Source: Variovorax sp. UMC13 (GTDB lineage: Bacteria; Pseudomonadota; Gammaproteobacteria; Burkholderiales; Burkholderiaceae_C). Taken from it: a stretch of 64,000 nt of DNA. This document shows positions 16,522-25,828 of this stretch, in pieces (the stretch's first letter is position 1; each line of letters begins with the position of its first letter). A model generated the notes under the pieces. That model did not search any database. It was not told the origin of the DNA and saw only the letters and a list, made by a program, of their open reading frames with translations. The stretch covers positions 124,001-188,000 of the forward strand of contig NZ_LZZW01000025.1 in NCBI RefSeq assembly GCF_014170375.1, read 5' to 3'. The position numbers and the translations under genes are program-made.

Positions 16522-18507
16522 TCAGGCGGCGAGGGCTTCCAGCTGACCGGACAGCGCCAGCCAGCGCTCCTCGAGTTGCTCGATTTCGTCGTTCAGCGCC
16601 TTCAGGCGCTTGCCCGCTTCCGCGATCTCCGCGGCCGGCAGCGACTGCGTCAGCCGGGCCTCGATCGCGTCCTTGTCCTTGCCGGCCGCGGCCAGCCGCT
16701 CGTCGATCTGGCCCAGCTCGCGCTTGAGCGGCTTGGCCTGGTCGTTGCGCTGCTGGCGGCCCTGCGCGTCCTGCTTGCGCGACTCCGCCGGCGCTGCCAC
16801 GGGTGCCGCGGCGGGCTGAGGCGCGGGCGCGGCCGCCTTGTTGCGCACCGCCTCCTTGGCTTCCTCGCGCTGGCGCTTGGCTTCGTCGAGCAGGTAGCGC
16901 TGGTAGTCGTCGAGGTCGCCGTCGAAATCGGTGACCGCGCCGCGGCCGACCATCCAGAACTCGTCGCAGACCGAACGCAGCAGCGCACGGTCGTGGCTCA
17001 CCAGCATCAGCGTGCCTTCGAATTCGTTGAGCGCCACCGCCAGAGCCTCGCGCGTGGCCAGGTCCAGGTGGTTGGTGGGCTCGTCCAGCAGCAGCAGGTT
17101 GGGGCGCTGCCAGACCATCATCGCGAGCACCAGCCGGGCCTTTTCGCCGCCGCTCATGGTGCCGACCGGCTGCTTGACCATGTCCCCGGTGAAGTTGAAG
17201 CTGCCCAGGAAGCCGCGCAGCGCCTGTTCGCCCGTGGGTTCCTTGACGGCCGCGCCCAGTTCGCGCGCCATGCGCACCATGTGCTCGAGCGGGTTGTCCT
17301 GCGGGCGCAGCACGTCGAGTTCCTGCTGGGCGAAGTAGCCGATGTTCAGGCCCTTGCCCTCGGTGACTTCGCCGGCCAGCGCGCCCATTTCGCGCGCGAT
17401 GGTCTTGACCAGCGTCGACTTGCCCTGGCCGTTGGCGCCCAGGATGCCGATGCGCTGGCCGGCCTGCACCGACTTGCTGACGTGGGTCAGGATGGTCTTG
17501 GGCTGGCCGTCCACCATGTAGCCGAAGTCGGCATGGCTGATCGAGAGCATCGGGTTGGGGATGTTGCCCGGCTCCTTGAACTCGAAGGTGAAATCGGCTT
17601 CGGCCAGCAGCGGCGCGACCTTCTCCATGCGCTCCAGCGCCTTGACCCGGCTCTGCGCCTGCTTGGCCTTGCTGGCCTTGGCCTTGAAGCGGTCGATGAA
17701 CTTCTGCAGGTGGGCGATCTTTTCCTGCTGCTTGCCGAAGGCGGCCTGCTGCTGCTCCATGTGCAGCGCGCGCATTTCCTCGAACTTGCTGTAGTTGCCG
17801 CCGTAGCGCGTGAGCTGCGCATTGGCGATGTGCAGGGTGACGGTGGTCACGGCGTCGAGGAATTCGCGGTCATGGCTGATCACGATCATGGTGCCGGCGT
17901 ACTTCTGCAGCCAGGCTTCGAGCCAGACCAGCGCGTCCAGGTCCAAGTGGTTGGTGGGTTCGTCGAGCAGCAACAGGTCGCTCGGGCACATCAGCGCGCG
18001 CGCCAACTGCAGGCGCATGCGCCAGCCGCCCGAGAAGCTGTTGACCGGCTGGTCGAGCTCGTGGGTCTTGAAGCCCAGGCCCAGGATCAGCGCCTGCGCG
18101 CGCGGCGCGGCATCGTGCTCGCCGGCATCGGCCAGGTCGGTGTAGGCATGGGCCAGCGCCATGCCGATGTCGGCATCGTCGGGGTTGGCCGCATAGGCTT
18201 CCTCGACCTTGGCCAGGGCCTCGCGCAGCTCGACCAGCCGGGTGTCGCCGCCGACCACGAAGTCGCTGGCCGATTCCTCGGTTTCCGGCATGTCCTGCGC
18301 GACCTGCGCCATGCGCCACTGCTTGGGCAGGTAGAAATCGCCGCCGTCCTCGTGCAGCGTGCCGTTGAACAGGGCGAACAGCGTGGATTTGCCCGCGCCG
18401 TTGCGCCCGACCAGGCCGACCCGCTCCCCCGGGTTGAGGGTGACGGTGGCGCCGTTCAGGAGCACTTTGGCGCTGCGGCGCAGGATGACGTTCTTCAGCG
18501 AGATCAT
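16522..18507 (-). CDS. ABC-F family ATPase (YheS/Uup type)
   Basis: The protein has 661 residues. Two ATP-binding cassettes are present: Walker A GRNGAGKST and signature SGGWRMR, then Walker A GANGQGKST and signature SGGEKAR, each with LLLDEPTNHLDL. A linker with charged helices joins them, and a C-terminal Ala/Pro stretch leads to a coiled coil (LKALNDEIEQLEERWLAL). No membrane segments are present. ABC-F proteins act on the ribosome in translation, not in transport. The start overlaps the stop of the M14 peptidase gene by 4 bases. Confidence 0.93.
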   Translation of the reverse strand: MISLKNVILRRSAKVLLNGATVTLNPGERVGLVGRNGAGKSTLFALFNGTLHEDGGDFYLPKQWRMAQVAQDMPETEESASDFVVGGDTRLVELREALAKVEEAYAANPDDADIGMALAHAYTDLADAGEHDAAPRAQALILGLGFKTHELDQPVNSFSGGWRMRLQLARALMCPSDLLLLDEPTNHLDLDALVWLEAWLQKYAGTMIVISHDREFLDAVTTVTLHIANAQLTRYGGNYSKFEEMRALHMEQQQAAFGKQQEKIAHLQKFIDRFKAKASKAKQAQSRVKALERMEKVAPLLAEADFTFEFKEPGNIPNPMLSISHADFGYMVDGQPKTILTHVSKSVQAGQRIGILGANGQGKSTLVKTIAREMGALAGEVTEGKGLNIGYFAQQELDVLRPQDNPLEHMVRMARELGAAVKEPTGEQALRGFLGSFNFTGDMVKQPVGTMSGGEKARLVLAMMVWQRPNLLLLDEPTNHLDLATREALAVALNEFEGTLMLVSHDRALLRSVCDEFWMVGRGAVTDFDGDLDDYQRYLLDEAKRQREEAKEAVRNKAAAPAPQPAAAPVAAPAESRKQDAQGRQQRNDQAKPLKRELGQIDERLAAAGKDKDAIEARLTQSLPAAEIAEAGKRLKALNDEIEQLEERWLALSGQLEALAA

Positions 18508-20252
18508 GGAATCGGCGAAATGAGGCCCAGGGCTTCGACGGCGGCCAGAACCATCGCGGTCTGGGTGTCGTGGGCAAGGATGAAGGGAGCGCCGTGGATC
18601 GTCTCGTCGGGGAATTCCGAAATCAACGTCAGGGCGGGGCCCGGTCGATGCACTTCGCTGATCATGCAGGCTGTGCCGTGGATGAGCTCGAACGGTAGAT
18701 CGCCGGCATGTGCATTGTAACTGGCGAGCTGTTTCGCGTTGAAATCCCGGAGCACCGGCCGCTCGGCCAGGCGCAGGCAGACATGCTCGGCCAGCCGCCG
18801 GGCCCGATCGCCCCAGCCCGGGTGGTGGCGCAGGATCAGGAAGAAGCCCTTGGGCAGCATCCAGGCCTCGAAGCCGCGCGGGATGTAGCCGCTGAAGGGC
18901 CGCGTCCATTCGTGCGCCGGATAGCCGTGCAGGTTCAGGTGCAGCTGCGCGCCCGACATCGCCAGGCCCTGCTCGCGCGCCGCGCGTTCGAACCAGGGTG
19001 GGGCATCGCGGTACTCCAGGTCGTCGCCCAGCGCGGTGTAGCGCGCCGCATGGTGCATGTGGCGCGGCGCCTGTGCGCAGAGCGCGCGGTGCAGCGCATA
19101 ACCGTCGGGGTTCTCCAGCGGGATCAGCGCGAAATGGGCCTGCTGCGCGACCAGCTGCCGCGCGGCGCGCAGGGCGCCCACCACGCCCGAGGTCTCGTTG
19201 GCATGCTGCGCGCCGGAGATCAGCACGGCCGGTCCCTTGCCTGGATGGTAGACACCGCGGACCGCTCGGCCTTCGCGGCTGGTCACCTCGAAGCGCTGGC
19301 CGGGGATGCGCGCCAGCTCGGCCGCGATGCGCGCCGGCGCCAGCGGCGACGGCGTGTGTTCCAGCGGCAGCGCATCGGTCGCGACGCCATCCGGCGCCAG
19401 GGGAGGGTACGCCACGGTCGCGATGCGCAGGCGTGCGGCGCCGCGCCCGGCGCGCACGTCCGGCACGATCTGGCCCGGACGCAGCCGGCGGTCGCCCGCG
19501 GGCCGGCCGCTGCGGTGCTGGAAGAACTCGAGCAGCGAGAAGTACAGGTCCTCGTGCATCGCCTCGCGGGTGTTCATCCAGCCACTCTCCGCCACCGGCG
19601 CGTGCGCGATGCCGGGCATGTCGACACGGAGTTCGAGCCGCTCGAAATACGGCTCGGTCGCGGGCCAGGGGTGGGCGTGCACCAGGGCCAGTGCCTGGCG
19701 GAAGATGGCCTCGTGCTCGGACTCGCGGCGGCCTTCGGCCATCGCCTCGCCGGGGCGCCGGACGCGCAGCCAGGCGGTCGGCGAGAGCATGGGGCGGTCC
19801 AGGAAATCGGCGTGGACGCGGTTGGGCGCGGGCACGGTGTCGCTGCGCTCGCGGCCGTCGCGCCAGCGCAGGTCGATGCGGTAGCAGGGCATTCCGTCGG
19901 ATTCCGGCAGCGACAGCAGCTGCAGTTCGGCGCCGCCGAGCATCTCGGCCAACGGATAGGCCTCGAGCAGGAAACGGCGCGGCGAAGCGCCCGGGTGCAC
20001 CGGGCAATGCACCGTGACCCGCGCCAGCGCCTTCCGGTCCACCGCTTCGAGAAAATGATGCACCAGCGGCTTGTAGGCGCTGTACAGGCGGGCCTCGATG
20101 CCCCGCGCCGCCAGCTGCGCCTCGGCACGGCGGCGGGCGCGGGTACCCTCGAAGAGCCAGCCTTCGACCACGGTGCCGGCCGGGCTGCCGCTCAGCTCGC
20201 GCACCCAGGCCTGCAGCGTGCGCGGCACCCGGACGTCGAGCAGCACGTCCAT
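18504..20252 (-). CDS. M14-family zinc carboxypeptidase-like protein
   Basis: The protein has 582 residues. The C-terminal half carries the M14 zinc site: HxxE in GAQHANETSG and the distal His in LHLNLHGYPAHEW, with a probable catalytic Glu in LISEFPDET. The N-terminal half, about 300 residues, is unassigned. M14 enzymes remove C-terminal residues or cleave peptidoglycan peptides; being next to diaminopimelate genes may be coincidental. The ATG at 20252 is 12 bases after the prmB stop. Confidence 0.8.
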   Translation of the reverse strand: MDVLLDVRVPRTLQAWVRELSGSPAGTVVEGWLFEGTRARRRAEAQLAARGIEARLYSAYKPLVHHFLEAVDRKALARVTVHCPVHPGASPRRFLLEAYPLAEMLGGAELQLLSLPESDGMPCYRIDLRWRDGRERSDTVPAPNRVHADFLDRPMLSPTAWLRVRRPGEAMAEGRRESEHEAIFRQALALVHAHPWPATEPYFERLELRVDMPGIAHAPVAESGWMNTREAMHEDLYFSLLEFFQHRSGRPAGDRRLRPGQIVPDVRAGRGAARLRIATVAYPPLAPDGVATDALPLEHTPSPLAPARIAAELARIPGQRFEVTSREGRAVRGVYHPGKGPAVLISGAQHANETSGVVGALRAARQLVAQQAHFALIPLENPDGYALHRALCAQAPRHMHHAARYTALGDDLEYRDAPPWFERAAREQGLAMSGAQLHLNLHGYPAHEWTRPFSGYIPRGFEAWMLPKGFFLILRHHPGWGDRARRLAEHVCLRLAERPVLRDFNAKQLASYNAHAGDLPFELIHGTACMISEVHRPGPALTLISEFPDETIHGAPFILAHDTQTAMVLAAVEALGLISPIP

Positions 20253-20263
20253 GGCCGCGGCGC

Positions 20264-21151
20264 CTAGTGAAGGCCGCGCACGATGGCGTCGCGCGTGAGC
20301 AGCAGCACCTGGTCCTCGCCGGCCGAGGTGTCGAGCCAGACCGCCTCCAGCCGTGGGAAGGCCGCCTCGAAGTAGGCGCGCTCGTTGCCGATCTCCAGCA
20401 CCAGCACGGCCTGTGCGCTCATGCGCGATGGCGCGTCGGCCAGCAGGCCGCGGATGAAGTCCATGCCGTCGGTGCCGCCGGCCGCATTGCCCGACAGCGC
20501 CAGCGCGGGCTCGGCCTGGTATTCGGGCGGCAGCGCCGCCATGCTCTGTGCATTGACGTAGGGCGGGTTGCACAGGATCAGGTCCCAGGGGCCGGGCAGG
20601 GCAGCCAGGCCGTCCGAGGCGACCAGCGTGATCCGGCTGTCGAGTGCGTGGCGCGTGACGTTGATCGCGGCCACTTCGAGCGCCGTCGCGGAGATGTCCG
20701 AGGCGGTCACCGTCACCTCCGGATAGGTCATGGCGGCGAGCACGGCCAGGCTGCCGTTGCCGGTGCACAGGTCGAGCACCTGCTGCGTGTGCGGACCCAG
20801 CCAGTAGTCGATGCCGCCGTCGATCAGCAGCTCGGCGATGAAGCTGCGCGGCACGATGGCGCGCTCGTCGACGTAGAAGGGCACGCCCTGCAGCCAGGCT
20901 TCCTTGGTCAGGTAGGCGGCGGGCTGGCGGGTGCGGATGCGGGTCTCGATCAGCGCCTCGACCTGGGCCTGCTCGGCCGGCGACACCGGCCGGTCGGCCA
21001 CGGCGTCGAGGTCGTCGATGGGCTGCCGCAGCTGCCACAGCACCAGCCAGGCGGCTTCGTCGAAGGCGTTGGCCGTGCCATGGCCGAAGGCCACGCCGGC
21101 CGCGTCGAGGCGCTCGGCCGCAGCCTCGATCAGCGCGATCACGGTGCTCAT
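20264..21151 (-). CDS. prmB: Ribosomal protein L3 N5-glutamine methyltransferase
   Basis: The protein has 295 residues. The S-adenosylmethionine site DLCTGNGSLAVLAA and the glutamine-methylating motif NPPY are present, with an N-terminal helical domain typical of PrmB/PrmC. PrmB methylates Gln150 of ribosomal protein L3. The sequence YLTKEAWLQGVPFYVDERAIVPRS is the expected PrmB region before the SAM domain and separates it from PrmC. It overlaps the end of dapE by 4 bases. Confidence 0.9.
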   Translation of the reverse strand: MSTVIALIEAAAERLDAAGVAFGHGTANAFDEAAWLVLWQLRQPIDDLDAVADRPVSPAEQAQVEALIETRIRTRQPAAYLTKEAWLQGVPFYVDERAIVPRSFIAELLIDGGIDYWLGPHTQQVLDLCTGNGSLAVLAAMTYPEVTVTASDISATALEVAAINVTRHALDSRITLVASDGLAALPGPWDLILCNPPYVNAQSMAALPPEYQAEPALALSGNAAGGTDGMDFIRGLLADAPSRMSAQAVLVLEIGNERAYFEAAFPRLEAVWLDTSAGEDQVLLLTRDAIVRGLH

Positions 21152-22326
21152 GCGGCGCTCCCGGCTTCGATCTGTTCCAGCCGCTCGATGGTGCGGCGGT
21201 AGACGTTCTTCATGGTCTCGATGGCATCGACCGCCACATGCTCGTCGATCTTGTGGATGCTGGCGTTGACCGGGCCGAACTCGATCACCTGCTTGCAGAT
21301 GCGCGCGATGAAGCGCGCGTCGCTGGTGCCGCCGCTGGTCGAGAGCTCGGTCACGATGCCCGTCTCGTCGTGGATGGCCTGCTGCACCGCTTCGACCAGT
21401 TCGGCCGGCGGCGTGAGGAAGGGCAGGCCGCCCACGGTCCAGGCCAGCGTGTGGTCGACGCCGTGCGTGTCGAGCACCGCCTGCACGCGCTGCTGCAGCG
21501 ACTCGGGCGTGGATTCGGTCGAGAAGCGGAAGTTGAAGTCGATCACCACCGCGCCCGGGATCACGTTGTTGGCGCCGGTGCCCGCGTGGATGTTGCTGAT
21601 CTGCCAGCTGGTCGGCTGGAAGAAGGCATTGCCAGGGTCCCAGCCGCCCGCGGCGTTGATCGCCACCAGTTCGGCCAGCGCCGGCGCGAAGGCGTGGACC
21701 GGGTTGCGCGCCAGGTGCGGGTAGGCGATGTGGCCCTGAATGCCGTTCACCGTCAGCCGCCCGCTCATCGAGCCGCGGCGGCCGTTCTTGATCATGTCAC
21801 CGCAGCGCTCGACCGAGGTCGGCTCGCCGACGATGCAGTAGTCGATCGTCTCGCCGCGCGCGGCCAGCGTGTGGCAGACCACCACGGTGCCGTCGACCGA
21901 GGGGCCTTCCTCGTCGCTGGTGAGCAGCAGCGCCAGCGTGAGTTGCGGATCGGGCCGCGCGGCGAGGAATTCCTCGATGGCGACCACGAAGGCCGCCAGC
22001 GAGCTCTTCATGTCGCAGGCGCCGCGGCCATAGAGCTGGCCGCCGCGGTGGGTCGGCGTGAAGGGCGGGCTGGTCCATTCGTCGAGCGGGCCGGTCGGCA
22101 CCACATCGGTGTGGCCTGCGAAGACCAGCGTCCGGCCGCCGTCGGCGCCGGCGCGCACAGCCCACAGGTTGGTGACGCGGAAGTCGGCCGGGCCGCTTTC
22201 GATGGTCTCGAGCCGGAAGCCCAGGCGCGCGAGACGCTCGCCCAGGATCTGCTGGCAGCCCGCGTCGTCGGGCGTCAGCGAGGGCCGGGAAATGAGTTGT
22301 TCGGCGAGTTGCAGGGTACGGGACAT
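21148..22326 (-). CDS. dapE: Succinyl-diaminopimelate desuccinylase
   Basis: The protein has 392 residues of the M20 peptidase family. Metal ligands are seen in FAGHTDVVPTGP, YGRGACDMKSSLAAF and SDEEGPS, and a late His in SIHKIDEHV. DapE hydrolyses N-succinyl-LL-diaminopimelate to LL-diaminopimelate and succinate in lysine and peptidoglycan synthesis. It is in the same strand and neighbourhood as dapC and dapD, giving three steps of the succinylase branch together. Confidence 0.95.
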   Translation of the reverse strand: MSRTLQLAEQLISRPSLTPDDAGCQQILGERLARLGFRLETIESGPADFRVTNLWAVRAGADGGRTLVFAGHTDVVPTGPLDEWTSPPFTPTHRGGQLYGRGACDMKSSLAAFVVAIEEFLAARPDPQLTLALLLTSDEEGPSVDGTVVVCHTLAARGETIDYCIVGEPTSVERCGDMIKNGRRGSMSGRLTVNGIQGHIAYPHLARNPVHAFAPALAELVAINAAGGWDPGNAFFQPTSWQISNIHAGTGANNVIPGAVVIDFNFRFSTESTPESLQQRVQAVLDTHGVDHTLAWTVGGLPFLTPPAELVEAVQQAIHDETGIVTELSTSGGTSDARFIARICKQVIEFGPVNASIHKIDEHVAVDAIETMKNVYRRTIERLEQIEAGSAA

Positions 22327-22384
22327 GGTCAGGTCAGTTCTTCTTCAAGCGGCTGCATGAGCGTAGCTCGGCAGCCCGGTCGGG

Positions 22385-22464
22385 GAATACCGCGGAACCG
22401 GCTTTGCCGGGCCGCCGGTATTGCCCCCTTGAGGGGGAGGCGCCAAAGGCGCCTCGGGGGTGGG
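22385..22464. repeat. Dispersed palindromic repeat, copy 1
   Basis: This copy contains GGAACCGGCTTTGCCGGGCC, then CCCCCTTGAGGGGG and GGCGCCAAAGGCGCC, three short hairpins ending in CTCGGGGGTGGG. A near-identical copy follows directly at 22470 and a diverged one lies at 32808. It is located between pilU and dapE. Confidence 0.75.
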
Positions 22465-22469
22465 CCGAT

Positions 22470-22548
22470 GACACCGTGGAACCGGCTTTGCCGGGCCACC
22501 GATATCGCCCCCTTGAGGGGGAAGCGCCGCAGGCGCTTCGGGGGTGGG
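22470..22548. repeat. Dispersed palindromic repeat, copy 2
   Basis: Tandem neighbour of the copy at 22385 with the same order of hairpins (GGAACCGGCTTTGCCGGGCC, CCCCCTTGAGGGGG, AGCGCCGCAGGCGCTT) and small differences that preserve the stems. It ends 10 bases from the pilU stop and may act as a terminator or mRNA stabiliser. Confidence 0.75.
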
Positions 22549-22557
22549 TCAGCTGCT

Positions 22558-23709
22558 TCAGTGGCGCACGTCCAGCGTGATGTCCGTGAAGCTCGGCGCC
22601 TCGGATTGCTCCATCAGCGCCTTTTCTTCCTCGCGCTTGCTCGCCGGCACCTGGCGGTTCTGCAGGCGCCACATCAGGTTGGTGGGGGAGTCGGCCTGGG
22701 CCAGGCCTTCCTCGCGCGTGACCCGGCCTTCGCCGATCAGCCGCGCGATGTCTTCCTCGAAGGTCTGGGAGCCCTCGGCCATCGACTGGACCATGGCCTC
22801 CTTGACGGCGGAGAAGTCGCCTTTCTCGATCATCTCGGCGATCAGCGCCGTGTTGAGCATGACCTCGATCGCCGGCCAGCGCTCGCCCTTGGGCGTGCGC
22901 AGCAGCCGCTGGGCCACGATCGCGCGCAGCGCGCCCGACAGGTCGCCCAGCAGCGTGGGTCGCACCTCGACCGGGTAGAAGCTCAGGATCCGGTTGAGCG
23001 CGCGGTAGCTGTTGTTGGCATGCAGCGTGGCCACGCACAGGTGGCCCGACTGGGCATAGGCGATGGCGGCCGTCATGGTCTCGCGGTCGCGGATCTCGCC
23101 GATCTGGATCACGTCGGGCGCCTGGCGCAGCGCGTTCTTCAGCGCCACCTGCAGCGACTGCGTGTCGCTGCCGACGTCGCGCTGGTTCACCATCGACTTC
23201 TTGTTGGTGAAGGTGAATTCGATCGGCTCCTCGACCGTGAGGATGTGGCCCGAGGCGTTCTCGTTGCGGTGGTCCAGCATCGAGGCCAGCGTGGTGGACT
23301 TGCCCACGCCGGTCGCGCCGACCATCAGGATCAGGCCGCGGCGCTCCATCACCAGCGTCTTGAGCACGTCCGGCAGGTGCAGGTCGTCGAAGGACGGGAT
23401 GGTCAGCGCGATGTGCCGCACCACCACCGCGTAGCTGCCGCGCTGGCGCATGCCGCTGATGCGGAAGTTGCCCGCGCCCTCGAGCTGGATCGCCATGTTG
23501 AGCTCGCCGGTGCGCTCGAGCTCGGCGATGCGGCTCTGGTGCACCACCTCCGACAGCAGGTTCAGCGGCGCCTCGGGCGGCAGCACCTGGCTGTTGATCG
23601 GCAGGCAGTTGCCGTTGATCCGGATCAGCGCCGGCGAGTTGGCCGAGAGATAGATGTCGGAGGCCTTGCGTTCCGCCATCAGGCGAAGGATGCGTTCCAT
23701 CGTGTTCAT
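22558..23709 (-). CDS. pilU: PilT/PilU-type pilus retraction ATPase
   Basis: The protein has 383 residues of the GspE/PilT secretion ATPase family. Walker A VGATGVGKST, Asp box HILTVEEPIEF, Walker B IQIGEIRDRETM and His box GHLCVATLHANN are present. The C-terminal tail is longer than in PilT and ends in charged segments, which favours PilU, the accessory retraction ATPase of type IV pili. No other pilus gene is in the window, so the PilU call rests on sequence alone. Confidence 0.85.
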   Translation of the reverse strand: MNTMERILRLMAERKASDIYLSANSPALIRINGNCLPINSQVLPPEAPLNLLSEVVHQSRIAELERTGELNMAIQLEGAGNFRISGMRQRGSYAVVVRHIALTIPSFDDLHLPDVLKTLVMERRGLILMVGATGVGKSTTLASMLDHRNENASGHILTVEEPIEFTFTNKKSMVNQRDVGSDTQSLQVALKNALRQAPDVIQIGEIRDRETMTAAIAYAQSGHLCVATLHANNSYRALNRILSFYPVEVRPTLLGDLSGALRAIVAQRLLRTPKGERWPAIEVMLNTALIAEMIEKGDFSAVKEAMVQSMAEGSQTFEEDIARLIGEGRVTREEGLAQADSPTNLMWRLQNRQVPASKREEEKALMEQSEAPSFTDITLDVRH

Positions 23710-23775
23710 CGGTCTCTCGCTCCTCGGGGCGTTCTCTGGGAGAAAAAAGACCGCCTCGCGGCGGCCGGGGCGGGA

Positions 23776-24600
23776 TCAGTCGCGCAGCAGGTCGTTCAGG
23801 CTGGTGGTCGAACGCGTCTTGGCGTCGACCTTCTTCATGATGATCGCGGCGTAGGTGTTGTACTTGCCGCCCGGCTTGGGCAGCGTGCCGGCCACCACCA
23901 CCGAACCGGCCGGCACGCGGCCATAGCTCACGGTGTCGGTCGCGCGGTCGTAGATCGGGGTGCTCTGGCCGATGAACACGCCCATCGACAGCACCGAGTT
24001 CTCTTCGACGATCACGCCTTCGACGACTTCGGAGCGCGCGCCGATGAAGCAGTTGTCCTCGATGATGGTCGGGCCGGCCTGCAACGGCTCCAGCACGCCG
24101 CCGATGCCGACGCCGCCCGACAGGTGCACGTTGGCGCCGATCTGCGCGCACGAACCCACGGTGGCCCAGGTGTCGACCATGGTGCCTTCACCGACGTAGG
24201 CGCCGATGTTGACGTACGAAGGCATCAGGATCGCGCCCTTGGCGATGAAGCTGCCGCGGCGTGCCACGGCGGGCGGCACGATGCGCACGCCGGCTTCCTT
24301 GAGCTCGGCGGCCGACAGGTGCGAGAACTTGGTCGGCACCTTGTCGTAGAAGCCCAGCGAACCGGCCTGCACCTGTTCGTTGTCCTTCAGGCGGAAGGAC
24401 AGCAGCACCGCCTTCTTGATCCACTGGTGCACCGTCCACTGGCCCACGGCCTCGCGGGTGGCGACGCGCAGCGTGCCGTTGTTGAGTTCGGAGATCACAT
24501 GGTCGACGGCGTCGCGCACTTCGGCCGAAGCTTGCGAAGGCGAGAGGTTGGCGCGGTCTTCCCACGCGGCGTCGATGGTCTGCTGGAGTTGTTGGGTCAT
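23776..24600 (-). CDS. dapD: Tetrahydrodipicolinate N-succinyltransferase
   Basis: The protein has 274 residues. The middle forms a left-handed beta helix of hexapeptide repeats (ILMPSYVNIGAYVGEGTMVD, then VGSCAQIGANVHLSGGVGIG). The C-terminus TRSTTSLNDLLRD is characteristic of DapD. The enzyme transfers succinate from succinyl-CoA to tetrahydrodipicolinate. Its start overlaps the dapC stop by 4 bases. Confidence 0.96.
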   Translation of the reverse strand: MTQQLQQTIDAAWEDRANLSPSQASAEVRDAVDHVISELNNGTLRVATREAVGQWTVHQWIKKAVLLSFRLKDNEQVQAGSLGFYDKVPTKFSHLSAAELKEAGVRIVPPAVARRGSFIAKGAILMPSYVNIGAYVGEGTMVDTWATVGSCAQIGANVHLSGGVGIGGVLEPLQAGPTIIEDNCFIGARSEVVEGVIVEENSVLSMGVFIGQSTPIYDRATDTVSYGRVPAGSVVVAGTLPKPGGKYNTYAAIIMKKVDAKTRSTTSLNDLLRD

Positions 24601-25817
24601 GAAGGAGCTCGGTTCTGGATGAAATCAACGATGCGGCGGGCAGCCTCGGTACACTCGTCGGTGCCGGCCACCAGGGCCATGCGGACGCGGCCCCGGCCCG
24701 GGTTCACGGGGCTGGTGCCGCCGACGTCGCGTGCGAGGAAGCTGCCCGGCAGCACCGTCACATTGTATTGAGCGTAGAGCGCGCGGGCGAAGGCCTGGTC
24801 GTCGCCGTTCCAGGCCGCGGGCACGCCGGCCCAGAGGTAGAAGCCGGCATCGGGCAGCCGCACGTCCATCACCTCGGCCAGCAGCGGCGTCACGGCCGCG
24901 AACTTGGCGCGGTAGAGCGCGCGGTTCTCCACCACGTGCGCCTCGTCGCCCCAGGCCGCGACGCTGGCCGCGGCCACCGCGCCGCCCATCGCGCTGCCGT
25001 GGTAGGTGCGGTAGAGCAGGAAGGACTTGATCAGCGCCGCGTCGCCGGCCACGAAGCCGCTGCGCAGGCCGGGCACGTTGCTGCGCTTGGACAGCGAGGT
25101 CAGCATGACCAGGTTCTTGAAGTCGCTGCGACCCAGGCGCGTGGCGGCTTCCAGCCCGCCCAGCGGCGCTTCCTCGCGGAAATAGATCTCGCTGTAGCAC
25201 TCGTCGGAGGCGATCACGAAGCCGTGGCGGTCCGACAGCGCGAACAGCTTGCGCCATTCGTCCAGCGGCATCACCGCGCCCGTGGGGTTGCCCGGCGAGC
25301 AGACGAAGACCAGCTGGGTGCGGGCCCAGACGGCCTCGGGCACGCCGTCCCAGTCGACCGCGAAATTGCGCTCGGCGATGCTGGGCACGTAATGCGTGTC
25401 GGCGCCCGAGAGCAGGGCCGCGCCCTCGTAGATCTGATAGAAGGGATTGGGCGACATCACGATGGGCGGCAGCGGGCCCGACGGATCGACCACGGTCTGC
25501 GCCAGCGCGAACAAGGCCTCGCGCGAGCCGTTGACCGGCAGCACCTGGGTTGCGGGATCGACCGCCACGTCGTAGCGGCGCTGCAGCCAGCCGGTGAAGG
25601 CGGTGCGCAGCTTCAGCTCGCCGGCGGTGGCCGGGTAGGCCGCGAGGCCATCGAGGCCTTCGCTCAACGCGCTGCGGATGAAGGCCGGCGTCGGGTGCTT
25701 GGGTTCGCCGATGCCCAGGCTGATGGGCTTGAATTCGGCGTTCGGCACCACGCCGGCGAAGAGTTGGCGCAGCCGCTCGAAGGGGTAGGGCTGCAACTTG
25801 GCGAGCAGGGGATTCAT
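24597..25817 (-). CDS. dapC: Succinyldiaminopimelate transaminase
   Basis: The protein has 406 residues of fold type I PLP aminotransferases. The cofactor region reads SNPGNPTGAV-like (VFVCSPGNPTGAV), ASDECYSEIYF, and the PLP lysine in SLSKRSNVPGLRSGF. DapC converts N-succinyl-2-amino-6-ketopimelate to succinyl-diaminopimelate with glutamate. Genomic linkage to dapD and dapE supports this over other class I aminotransferases. It is 11 bases downstream of argA. Confidence 0.93.
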   Translation of the reverse strand: MNPLLAKLQPYPFERLRQLFAGVVPNAEFKPISLGIGEPKHPTPAFIRSALSEGLDGLAAYPATAGELKLRTAFTGWLQRRYDVAVDPATQVLPVNGSREALFALAQTVVDPSGPLPPIVMSPNPFYQIYEGAALLSGADTHYVPSIAERNFAVDWDGVPEAVWARTQLVFVCSPGNPTGAVMPLDEWRKLFALSDRHGFVIASDECYSEIYFREEAPLGGLEAATRLGRSDFKNLVMLTSLSKRSNVPGLRSGFVAGDAALIKSFLLYRTYHGSAMGGAVAAASVAAWGDEAHVVENRALYRAKFAAVTPLLAEVMDVRLPDAGFYLWAGVPAAWNGDDQAFARALYAQYNVTVLPGSFLARDVGGTSPVNPGRGRVRMALVAGTDECTEAARRIVDFIQNRAPS

Positions 25818-25828
25818 GGCGTCGTCGT

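Noticed and set aside
22385..22548. CRISPR array
   Set aside because: Only two copies, directly adjacent, with internal hairpins and no spacers.
21238..24771. Plus-strand frame of 1177 codons antisense to dapE, pilU and dapD
   Set aside because: Antisense of conserved genes; its composition is the usual GC-rich shadow pattern.
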